Part shown: positions 56,750-64,000 of the stretch, in pieces
Position numbering within the stretch: position 1 is the stretch's first letter
Layout: the number at the start of each line of letters is the position of its first letter
Source of the DNA: Conyzicola lurida
Lineage (GTDB): Bacteria; Actinomycetota; Actinomycetes; Actinomycetales; Microbacteriaceae
Direction: 5' to 3'
Length of the DNA stretch: 64,000 nucleotides
NCBI RefSeq assembly: GCF_014204935.1
Contig: NZ_JACHMJ010000001.1
Coordinates: 2,480,001 to 2,544,000 of the forward strand
Notes under the pieces: model-generated
Database searches by the model: none
What the model saw: only the letters and a program-made list of their open reading frames with translations
Told to the model about the DNA's origin: nothing
Made by a program: the position numbers and the translations under genes

Positions 56750-57304
56750 GTGCACCTGGTCGCCGAACCGCTACGCGGAAGGACGAGTCTGCTGGACCTT
56801 CCGCCCGAGCCCGGCTTCGACCTCTCTACCGCCTACGACGAACACGGCCACGCCCTATTCGGCTTCGCCGTCAACGCGCTGCGCGACCGCGCCCTCGCCG
56901 AGGACTGCGTGCAGGAGACCTTCCTGCGCGCGTGGCGGGCGCGCGACCGCTTCGACCCGGCCCGTGCCAGCCTGCGCACCTGGTTGTTCGCGATCGAGCG
57001 GAACGTGATCGCCGACGCCATGCGTGCCGCCAAGCGGATGCCCGCGCAGGCGCCCGCCGACGTGCTCGACGAGACCGAAGCGCCGGCGGACGACCCGCTC
57101 GACAGCCTCACCCTGCAGGAGGGTCTCGCCAAACTCTCCCCCGAGCACCGCGAGATCGTCGTCGACGTGCACCTCTCCGGCCTCAGCTACGCCGAGGTCG
57201 CCGGAATCCGCGGCGTCCCGGTCGCCACGCTCCGCACCCGCGCTTTCTACGCCCTCCGGGCGCTCCGCTCTCACCTCGAAGAAAGGGACGGTCGCCATGT
57301 CTGA
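56750..57304 (+). CDS. ECF-family RNA polymerase sigma factor
   Basis: A 184-residue sigma-70 family protein of ECF size. Region 2 is ALAEDCVQETFLRAW and region 4 is LSYAEVAGIRGVPVATLRTR, separated by a short Pro/Asp linker. I chose the GTG at 56750 behind GGGAGGG; longer readings extend into the promoter region. It overlaps the anti-sigma gene by eight bases and diverges from the CHRD-sortase operon, which it may transcribe. Confidence 0.9.
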   Translation: MHLVAEPLRGRTSLLDLPPEPGFDLSTAYDEHGHALFGFAVNALRDRALAEDCVQETFLRAWRARDRFDPARASLRTWLFAIERNVIADAMRAAKRMPAQAPADVLDETEAPADDPLDSLTLQEGLAKLSPEHREIVVDVHLSGLSYAEVAGIRGVPVATLRTRAFYALRALRSHLEERDGRHV

Positions 57305-58013
57305 CCCCCTCGACCCCGCCTACCCGACCGATCCCCGCGAACGACGCCGGGCCGAGCTCATCGCCGGCGCCCTCGCCGACGACCTCGACGAATCGGAACG
57401 CGCCGAGTTCGTCCGGCTGCGCGCCACCGACCCGACGGTCGACGACGAGCTCGCGCAGCTCGGCGGCATCGCCGAGGAGCTCGCCGCCTCGGGGTGGGAC
57501 GCGTCCGCGCCATCCGCCGGCCTTCGTGACCGGGTTCTCGGCATCGGGTCGGAGGCACCCGGCAACCCGGTCGTCGCACTTCCCCGCCGTCGTCCCTGGC
57601 TCGCGGTCGCGGCCGCCGCCGCGTGCGTCGCGATCGGGGCCGGCGGGGTGCTCACCACGCAGGCGCTCACTGACCGCACCCCCACGGGCGCTCCGGGCGC
57701 TCTCGGCGTGGTCGAGCCGATCGAGTTCACCGGCCAGACCTCGGGCGTCGCGATCGACGCCGCGCTGGTCGCGCACACCTGGGGCACCGAGACGCAGCTC
57801 ACGATCGACGGGCTGCCCGCCGCCGAGACGTTCGACGTCGTGCTGGTCACCACCGACGGCGACGTGCTGTCGTCGGGATCGTTCCTCGGCAGCACCGTCG
57901 AGATCGAGTGCGAGATGAACGCGGCGGTCCTCCGTGAGTCGGTGGCCGGTGTGCAGATTCAGGATGACGCGGGCCACGTCGTCGCGAAGGCCGCGGTTCC
58001 GCTCGTCGGCTAG
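57297..58013 (+). CDS. Anti-sigma factor (RskA-like)
   Basis: A 238-residue membrane protein. The N-terminal domain (about 90 residues, acidic, with LIAGALADDLDESERAEF) is the presumed sigma-binding part, followed by one helix (PWLAVAAAAACVAIGAGGVL, about residues 98 to 117) and an extracytoplasmic RskA-like domain. No zinc-binding HxxxCxxC motif is seen. Its overlap with the sigma gene implies coupled expression. Confidence 0.85.
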   Translation: MSDPLDPAYPTDPRERRRAELIAGALADDLDESERAEFVRLRATDPTVDDELAQLGGIAEELAASGWDASAPSAGLRDRVLGIGSEAPGNPVVALPRRRPWLAVAAAAACVAIGAGGVLTTQALTDRTPTGAPGALGVVEPIEFTGQTSGVAIDAALVAHTWGTETQLTIDGLPAAETFDVVLVTTDGDVLSSGSFLGSTVEIECEMNAAVLRESVAGVQIQDDAGHVVAKAAVPLVG

Positions 58014-58029
58014 GTGCCGCGCACGGGAA

Positions 58030-58070
58030 ACGCCCCGCTCGGCCAGCGATGGCCAAGCGGGGCGGTTGTT
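58030..58070 (+). terminator. Terminator after the anti-sigma gene
   Basis: CGCCCCGCT.GGCC and GGCC.AGCGGGGCG form a 13-pair stem with one mismatch around AGCGAT, followed by GTTGTTT. It ends the sigma/anti-sigma transcript. Confidence 0.8.
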
Positions 58071-58177
58071 TCACTCACCACCTCGGCGGTTGCCGCGGCA
58101 GGTGATTCATTTGTACACCGCACATCACGGCACGGTAACGAACTACAGGTAAAGCCCAGGTGACACTTTGCCGCGGG

Positions 58178-58735
58178 TCAGCGCACGACGTCGTAGACCG
58201 CCTTGACCACGCCGTTCGAGTAGGCCCCGTGCTCCACGAGTTCGAGTTTCTGCAGCCGGTCGCCGGTCTCGTCGAACAGGCGCCGCCCCTCGCCGAGCAG
58301 TACCGGGAACACCAGCAGGTGGTAGCGGTCGACGAGCCCGGCGGCCGCCAAGGCCTTGGCGAGGGTCCCGCTGCCGTGCACGAGGATGTTGCCGCCCTCG
58401 GTCTCCTTCAGCGCGGCCACCTCGTCGAGCGAGCCCAGCACGGAGGTGTTGTTCCACTCCGGGTCCCGCAGTGTCGTCGACACCACGTACTTCGGCATCG
58501 CGTTGTACTCGGAGAACTCGGCCATCGTCGGCCAGACCGGCGCGAACTCGTCGTAGCTGATGCGCCCGAGCAGCAGGGCGGTGGCCTCGAGCTGTTCGCG
58601 GCCCTTGATCTCGTAGGCTGCGGCGTCGAACGCGACCTGTTTGAACGTCCAGCCGGCGTGCGGGTGCGGGCCGTTGCCCGGCGAGTCGATGACACCGTCG
58701 AGGCTGAGGAACTCGGTGACGATGACCTGGCGCAT
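58178..58735 (-). CDS. Dihydrofolate-reductase-like (RibD C-terminal) protein
   Basis: A 185-residue protein of the RibD_C/DHFR-like family. RQVIVTEFLSLDGVIDSPG opens the fold, LLLGRISYDEFAPVWP follows, and GGNILVHGSGTLAKAL is the nucleotide-binding loop. Such stand-alone proteins are presumed NADPH reductases of unknown substrate. AGGAGAA precedes the ATG at 58735; an in-frame extension further upstream has no ribosome site. Confidence 0.85.
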   Translation of the reverse strand: MRQVIVTEFLSLDGVIDSPGNGPHPHAGWTFKQVAFDAAAYEIKGREQLEATALLLGRISYDEFAPVWPTMAEFSEYNAMPKYVVSTTLRDPEWNNTSVLGSLDEVAALKETEGGNILVHGSGTLAKALAAAGLVDRYHLLVFPVLLGEGRRLFDETGDRLQKLELVEHGAYSNGVVKAVYDVVR

Positions 58736-58821
58736 GGGGGTTCTCCTGTCGGTGCGGTTGCCACCCCCTACTATTCCGCCGATCGGCGGTCGGCGACAAT
58801 GCGGCATGACAGCATGGGGCC

Positions 58822-59577
58822 ATGCAGATCAGCAGTCTCGGCTCGTCGCCTCTCAAAGGGGCGCGCCACAGCGAGCACGAGTCGCTCGACTTCGCGCTCG
58901 ACGGCCCCGTCGGCGACCGCGAGTTCGCCGTGGTCGACCTCGCGAACCGCCGCGTGCTGAAGACCGTCGAGCACCCCGCGCTGCTCGCCTGCGAGGCGAC
59001 CTGGATCGACGGCGTGCTGTCGATCACCGTCGCCGGCGAGGAATTCGCCGCGGTACCCGACCCGGTCGGGGACGAGATCGAACTCGACTACTGGGGACGC
59101 CCCGCCGTCGTGCGGGTCGTCGACGGCCCGTGGATGCCGCGGCTCGCGTCACTGCTCGGGCGCGACGTCGCCCTCGTGCGGGCCGCGCGCCCCGGCGCCG
59201 TCGTCTACGGCGACTCCGTGACGCTCGTCACCACGGGCTCGCTGCTCCGGCTCGCCGCGACCGTCGGGCACGCGGTTCCCGCCAGCCGGTTCCGCGCGAC
59301 CGCGGTCGTCGATACCGGCGACGACGCCCACGTCGAGGACTCCTGGGCCGGGCGCGACCTGGCCGTCGGCGGCGCGACGGTGCGGGTTGCCGCGGGTATC
59401 GCGCGGTGTGCGGTCATCGACTTCGATCCGACAACGGGCGAGTCGGGCACGCGCCTGCTGAAGACGCTCGCGGGATACCGCCTGCGCTCGGGCGACATCG
59501 ACTTCGGGGTCTACGCGACCGTGGTCGCCCCGGGCACCGTGCGGCGCGGCGATCCGGTGCGGCTGCTCGACCGGTAG
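58822..59577 (+). CDS. MOSC-domain protein
   Basis: A 251-residue protein with an N-terminal beta-barrel MOSC_N domain (SSLGSSPLKGARHSE) and a C-terminal MOSC domain. GIARCAVIDFDPTTGE contains the conserved Cys that can bind the molybdenum cofactor or sulfur. Family members transfer sulfur or reduce N-hydroxylated compounds. Its 86-base gap to the DHFR-like gene holds the two divergent promoters. Confidence 0.88.
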   Translation: MQISSLGSSPLKGARHSEHESLDFALDGPVGDREFAVVDLANRRVLKTVEHPALLACEATWIDGVLSITVAGEEFAAVPDPVGDEIELDYWGRPAVVRVVDGPWMPRLASLLGRDVALVRAARPGAVVYGDSVTLVTTGSLLRLAATVGHAVPASRFRATAVVDTGDDAHVEDSWAGRDLAVGGATVRVAAGIARCAVIDFDPTTGESGTRLLKTLAGYRLRSGDIDFGVYATVVAPGTVRRGDPVRLLDR

Positions 59578-59686
59578 TCCGTTTTCCGTCGCTGTCAATG
59601 TCGTTGAATCGTCACTACCGCGGGTCGAGAATGGGCGAGGCGCTCGGGGAGGCGCTTCTCTCGACGACCGATCGAAAGGACCACCG

Positions 59687-60133
59687 GTGACCGACGCGAG
59701 CCACGACCTCGGAACCTACGAACCCCTCCAGCTCCACGCAGACCCCTCCGGCCACGCCCGGTACGCTCCCGTCGAGACGGCGGTGCCGGCCGACCTGATG
59801 CGGCCCGACGTCAACGTGCGCCGCATCATGTGGACCGGCACCATCTGGTTCGCGGCGGCCGTGGGTGCCGTCGCGCTCGTGCTCGGCCCGCTGCTCTCCT
59901 CCGGCTGGCGGCCCGCCCTGCTCACGGGCGGCGTGCGGGTGCTCTGGTGGATGGGATCCGCCATCGTCGCGCTCAGCATCGGGCTCATCGGCTGGTCGGG
60001 CTGCCCGATCCTCGAGGGCGACGTGCCCACGGCCAACCGCAACAAGTCGCACACCATGCAGCTCGGCACGATGATGTTCATCGTCGGAAGCGCGCTCGCG
60101 CTGTTCGCGGTGCTGCTCGGTCCGCCGGTCTGA
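59687..60133 (+). CDS. Hypothetical membrane protein
   Basis: A 148-residue protein with a hydrophilic N-terminus and three hydrophobic helices (IWFAAAVGAVALVLGPLL, VLWWMGSAIVALSIGLIGW, MMFIVGSALALFAVLL). It starts with GTG behind GAAAGGA. No family or function is recognised. It stands alone between the MOSC gene and an acidic repeat protein. Confidence 0.65.
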   Translation: MTDASHDLGTYEPLQLHADPSGHARYAPVETAVPADLMRPDVNVRRIMWTGTIWFAAAVGAVALVLGPLLSSGWRPALLTGGVRVLWWMGSAIVALSIGLIGWSGCPILEGDVPTANRNKSHTMQLGTMMFIVGSALALFAVLLGPPV

Positions 60134-60249
60134 TCGACGGCTGGCGCATAGCCCCTCCGGGAGTTTGCCGTGACCGCCTACCCCCGGCGTCGGGTGTGCC
60201 GTACCGTCGATGGTGGCGTCTGCCATGACAGTGCACGAGAGGAAACCCA

Positions 60250-60474
60250 ATGACGAGCTCACCCCGTGACGGCGAATACACCGACAACGATCCGCTGGAG
60301 CAGTCCCCCGCCCCCGCCCGCGACGGCGAGTACGCCGACAACGACCCGATCGAAGAGACCCACACGATCGAGCGCGAGGGCGAGTTCACCGACACCGAGG
60401 GTGTCGAGGAATCGCACACGGTCGAGCGCGAGGGTAAGTTCAGCGACTCGGAGATTCCCGGAGAGAACGACTAG
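60250..60474 (+). CDS. Small acidic repeat protein
   Basis: A 74-residue, strongly acidic, probably unstructured protein. It has four repeats beginning DGEYTDND, DGEYADND, EGEFTDTE and EGKFSDSE, with a THTIER/SHTVER linker in the second half. A GAGAGGAAA ribosome site lies just before the ATG. No function is recognised; stress-type hydrophilic proteins can look like this. Confidence 0.65.
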   Translation: MTSSPRDGEYTDNDPLEQSPAPARDGEYADNDPIEETHTIEREGEFTDTEGVEESHTVEREGKFSDSEIPGEND

Positions 60475-60475
60475 C

Positions 60476-60748
60476 CGTCACCACACCCAGTTCCACGAAC
60501 ACCTGCACGCCGTCGGCGAAGAGGGAGTGACGACGCGCGCCATCGCCGAGGCGATCGGCCAGCGGCTCGGTCTGCCCACATCGTCGGTCGCCCCGGATGC
60601 CGCGGCCGACCACTTCGGCTGGATCGGCATGTTCTTCGGCCTCCCGATGGCCGCGTCGAGCACGATCACCCGGCACAAGCTCGGCTGGACGCCGACCGGG
60701 CCGACGCTGCTCGAGGACATCGCCGACGGCCCCTACTTCGCGGTCTGA
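60476..60748 (+). pseudogene. C-terminal remnant of an SDR/NAD-dependent epimerase
   Basis: About 90 residues resemble the C-terminus of atypical SDR epimerases: FHEHLHAVGEEGVTTRAIAE, then GRRLGLP-like IGQRLGLP, DHFGWIGMFFGLPMAASS and TRHKLGWTPTGPTLLEDI. There is no start codon and no N-terminal Rossmann domain, and the reading begins two bases after the previous gene ends. It is most simply explained as a decayed gene of which only the 3' part remains. Confidence 0.7.
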
Positions 60749-60801
60749 TCCTCTTCCCCGCCTCGCCTGCCGGTCGTACGATGGCGGGCGAGGTGATCGC
60801 A

Positions 60802-60981
60802 ATGCACGCAACGGTGGGTGAGAGAATCGTCATCCATGGCAAGAACGTCGGGTCCCCCGACCGCCACGGCGAAATCGAAGAGGTGCGCGGACCGAACGGC
60901 GACCCGCCCTACCTCGTCCGATTCGACGACGGTCACGAGTCTCTCGTGTTCCCCGGTCCCGACTGCTCGATCGAGGGCTGA
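60802..60981 (+). CDS. DUF1918 domain protein
   Basis: A 59-residue protein covering the complete DUF1918 domain, GERIVIHGKNVGSPDRHGEIEEV and YLVRFDDGHESLVFPGPD. The fold is a small beta barrel and the function is unknown. I preferred the ATG at 60802, behind GAGGTGATC, over the upstream in-frame ATG at 60781. It ends one base before the convergent phosphatase gene. Confidence 0.85.
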   Translation: MHATVGERIVIHGKNVGSPDRHGEIEEVRGPNGDPPYLVRFDDGHESLVFPGPDCSIEG

Positions 60982-60982
60982 G

Positions 60983-61663
60983 TCAGGCCGCAGAAAACGC
61001 CCCCGTGTCGACGATCTCGCCGACCGCGAGCGCGCCCTCGGTCCAGGTGACCGTGACGGTTCCGCAGTTGGGGAATCCCGCCTTGACCAGGTGCCCGGGT
61101 GCGAGTTGGCGCAGCAGGGTGCCGAGGACCATACCGTGGGTGACGACCAGTACGTCGCCGTCGGCCTCGCGTGCGACATCCACGATTCGGGTCAAGCCCG
61201 AAGTCAGACGGGCGCGCACGTCGGCGGCCGACTCGGCACGGCCGAGCGGGTCGAGGCGCCGCACGGTGTCGATCACCGTCTCGCGTCCGTCGGCCGTCAT
61301 GGCGGGCCAGGCGGGAGATCCCGGCTCGTACTCGTAGCCGTACTCGGCGAAGACCGGCGTCCAGAGGTGGGCGTTCGGCTTGCCCTCCCAGCCGCCGAGA
61401 TGCCACTCGCGCAGCTCGGTCATCGGCACGGGTTCTATGCCGGGGTGCCCGGCGAGGGCCGCCGCCGTGGTGGTGCGCGTGCGGGTCAGGTCGCTCGTGA
61501 ACGCTGCGGCGAGGGGCAGCTCGCGCATCCGCTCGCCGAGCGCGGCTGCCTGTCGTTCGCCGCGTTCGGTCAGCGGCGAATCACACCAGCCCTGCAGCTG
61601 GCCGTTGACGTTGAAGAGGGTTTCGGCGTGACGGACGAAGTGGACGCGAGCGTCGCCCGTCAT
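60983..61663 (-). CDS. Histidine phosphatase family protein
   Basis: A 226-residue phosphoglycerate-mutase-like phosphatase. VHFVRHAETLFN has the catalytic RHAE, TSDLTRTRTT follows, and VVTHGMVLGTLL contains the second His. The substrate is unknown. Its ATG shares one base with the ptsH stop (TGATG), so it is part of the beta-glucoside/PTS transcript. Confidence 0.88.
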   Translation of the reverse strand: MTGDARVHFVRHAETLFNVNGQLQGWCDSPLTERGERQAAALGERMRELPLAAAFTSDLTRTRTTTAAALAGHPGIEPVPMTELREWHLGGWEGKPNAHLWTPVFAEYGYEYEPGSPAWPAMTADGRETVIDTVRRLDPLGRAESAADVRARLTSGLTRIVDVAREADGDVLVVTHGMVLGTLLRQLAPGHLVKAGFPNCGTVTVTWTEGALAVGEIVDTGAFSAA

Positions 61664-61929
61664 CAGGCTGCGTCGAGGTCCGACGCCAGAAGCTCGAGCA
61701 GTTCGTCTGCCACGCGCTCGGCGTCGTCGCCCTCGACGTCGATGGTCACCTCGTCGCCGTGGGCGACCGCGAGGCTGAGGATCGAGAGGATGCTGCGGGC
61801 GTCGACGGTCTTGCCCTTGGTCGTCAGCGAGACGGCGTGGCCCGACTTCGCGGCGGCCTGGGAGAAGAGGGCGGCGGGACGGGCGTGGAGGCCGACCGCC
61901 GAAGCGATGGAGGTGGTGCGCTGAGCCAT
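61663..61929 (-). CDS. ptsH: Phosphocarrier protein HPr
   Basis: An 88-residue PTS phosphocarrier. His15 in GLHARPAA accepts phosphate from enzyme I, and Ser46 in VDARSILSIL is the regulatory Ser position. The length is typical. It lies 41 bases after the antiterminator gene in the same direction and next to GH1, so HPr is co-expressed with beta-glucoside use. No ptsI is present in the window. Confidence 0.94.
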   Translation of the reverse strand: MAQRTTSIASAVGLHARPAALFSQAAAKSGHAVSLTTKGKTVDARSILSILSLAVAHGDEVTIDVEGDDAERVADELLELLASDLDAA

Positions 61930-61970
61930 GGTGTTGCCTTTCGTGGTGGTGGTTCGAGGGTGGATCGGGT

Positions 61971-62801
61971 CTACTCGGGCGACGCCCGGGCGATGTGCAG
62001 GGCGAGGAACGCGACCTCCTCGTTGGGCAGCGTCGACTCGTGCTCCTTGAGCACGAACGCGCGCACGCGCTCGGCCGAGGCGACGGCCCGCGGGTAGCGT
62101 TCGCTCAGGCTGTTGAAAAGGAAGTCGTCCTCGCTGGTGAGCAGGCGGCCCGCGAAGAACCGCTCCGCGAAGAACTGCAGGTGGGTGACGAAGCGCGACG
62201 AGTTGAGGTCGCGGCGGTCGACCCGCACGTTGCTCGTGTTCGAGACGATCGTGGTGATCGCGCGGATGAGCTGCACGACGCGCAGCGAGTCGACGCCCGT
62301 CTTGCCCACCTCGGCGTTGACGAGGTGGAAGGCGACGTTCGCCGCCTCCTCGTCGGGCAGCTCGATCGCGAGCCGCGCGTTGACCCGGGCGACGGCGCGC
62401 ACGCCCACCTCGTAGTGCGCCGGGTAGACCGTGCGCATCTCCCAGGCGAGGCGGTTGGCCACGAGCAACCCGCGCCGCTGCCGCTCGGCCGCGAAATGCA
62501 GGTGGTCGGTGAGGGCGAGGTAGATGTGGGCGTCGAGCTCCAACCCCTCGCCCTCGGCGTCCGCCACGATGGCGCGCGTCAGTTCGACGAACTCCGCCGG
62601 GATCTGCGCGAGCAGTTCGACGAGATTGCGGTGGTCGGCGTCGTCGAGCGAGACGAACACGCGGTCACCCGCGGTCGCCTCGATCTCCGTGCCGGCCTTC
62701 TGTCCGAAACCGATTCCTTTGCCGAGGAGCACACGCTCCACGCCGCGCTCGTCTTCGACGAGCACGACGGAAGAGTTGAGCACCTTCTTGATGGTCTGCA
62801 T
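61971..62801 (-). CDS. BglG/LicT-family transcription antiterminator
   Basis: A 276-residue RNA-binding antiterminator. The N-terminal CAT domain (MQTIKKVLNSSVVLVED) binds the RAT site in mRNA, and two PRD domains follow (DHLHFAAER and AFHLVNAEVG contain phosphorylatable His). The start at 62801 has GGAG upstream and fits the family; an alternative ATG at 62846 overlaps the GH1 stop codon. PTS phosphorylation through HPr is expected to control it. The RAT/terminator target must lie upstream, outside the window. Confidence 0.92.
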   Translation of the reverse strand: MQTIKKVLNSSVVLVEDERGVERVLLGKGIGFGQKAGTEIEATAGDRVFVSLDDADHRNLVELLAQIPAEFVELTRAIVADAEGEGLELDAHIYLALTDHLHFAAERQRRGLLVANRLAWEMRTVYPAHYEVGVRAVARVNARLAIELPDEEAANVAFHLVNAEVGKTGVDSLRVVQLIRAITTIVSNTSNVRVDRRDLNSSRFVTHLQFFAERFFAGRLLTSEDDFLFNSLSERYPRAVASAERVRAFVLKEHESTLPNEEVAFLALHIARASPE

Positions 62802-62842
62802 GTGTGTCTCCGTCGACGTCGGCAGCAGTTCGGCGACAGACG

Positions 62843-64000
<1,158 letters not shown>

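Overview
The window is a high-GC stretch (about 70 percent by eye) whose gene content, ATGA/GTGA gene overlaps, actinobacterial families (fused MrpAB, DUF6510, DUF1918, class F sortase, ROK-controlled sugar operons) and dispersed GAGCCTGTCGAA repeats point to a chromosomal segment of an actinobacterium, most likely a member of Microbacteriaceae. That placement is inferred from gene families and codon habits, not from a marker gene. I saw no rRNA, tRNA, CRISPR array, transposase or phage gene, and no gene-free stretch longer than 300 bases.

Layout. 46-2525: moaA diverging from a sulfite-oxidase-like molybdenum protein and its flavin reductase. 2630-9520: an alpha-galactoside operon (GH36 enzyme, two permeases, binding protein) diverging from a ROK regulator. 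9475-11936: a four-carbon sugar-acid kinase and PdxA2-type dehydrogenase pair. 12118-13978: small and housekeeping proteins. 14080-19254: the branched-chain amino acid operon ilvD-ilvB-ilvN-ilvC. 19437-25616: a complete Mrp Na+/H+ antiporter operon with mrpA and mrpB fused. 25792-28178: otsA-otsB for trehalose, followed by corA and a TIM-barrel isomerase. 30277-38602: two small membrane proteins, then a ROK regulator, a sugar ABC importer and a GH38 alpha-mannosidase. 38673-45562: GntR regulator, SDR alcohol dehydrogenase, aldehyde dehydrogenase, gamma-glutamyl hydrolase, glutamine-synthetase-like ligase and a divergent ethanolamine-type permease, which together make a plausible gamma-glutamylated ethanolamine degradation route.

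45686-54397 is the most unusual part. A TetR regulator and a LysE exporter share a perfect 23-bp palindrome. The same CGCTACG-N5-CGTAGCG operator recurs at 50250 between two divergent operons. The left operon encodes SDR, PlsC-type acyltransferase and alkyl-DHAP-synthase-like flavoprotein. The right one encodes a degenerate ferritin-like protein, a fatty acyl-CoA reductase fused to a HAD phosphatase, and an intact di-iron ferritin-like paralogue. Taken together this looks like a TetR-controlled lipid pathway, possibly for ether lipids or fatty alcohol/aldehyde derivatives.

54407-64000: a DUF998 membrane protein, a class F sortase with a CHRD surface protein facing an ECF sigma/anti-sigma pair, a DHFR-like reductase, a MOSC protein, small proteins, a truncated SDR pseudogene, and at the right edge a beta-glucoside PTS-type operon (GH1 enzyme, LicT-type antiterminator, HPr, histidine phosphatase) that continues beyond the window.
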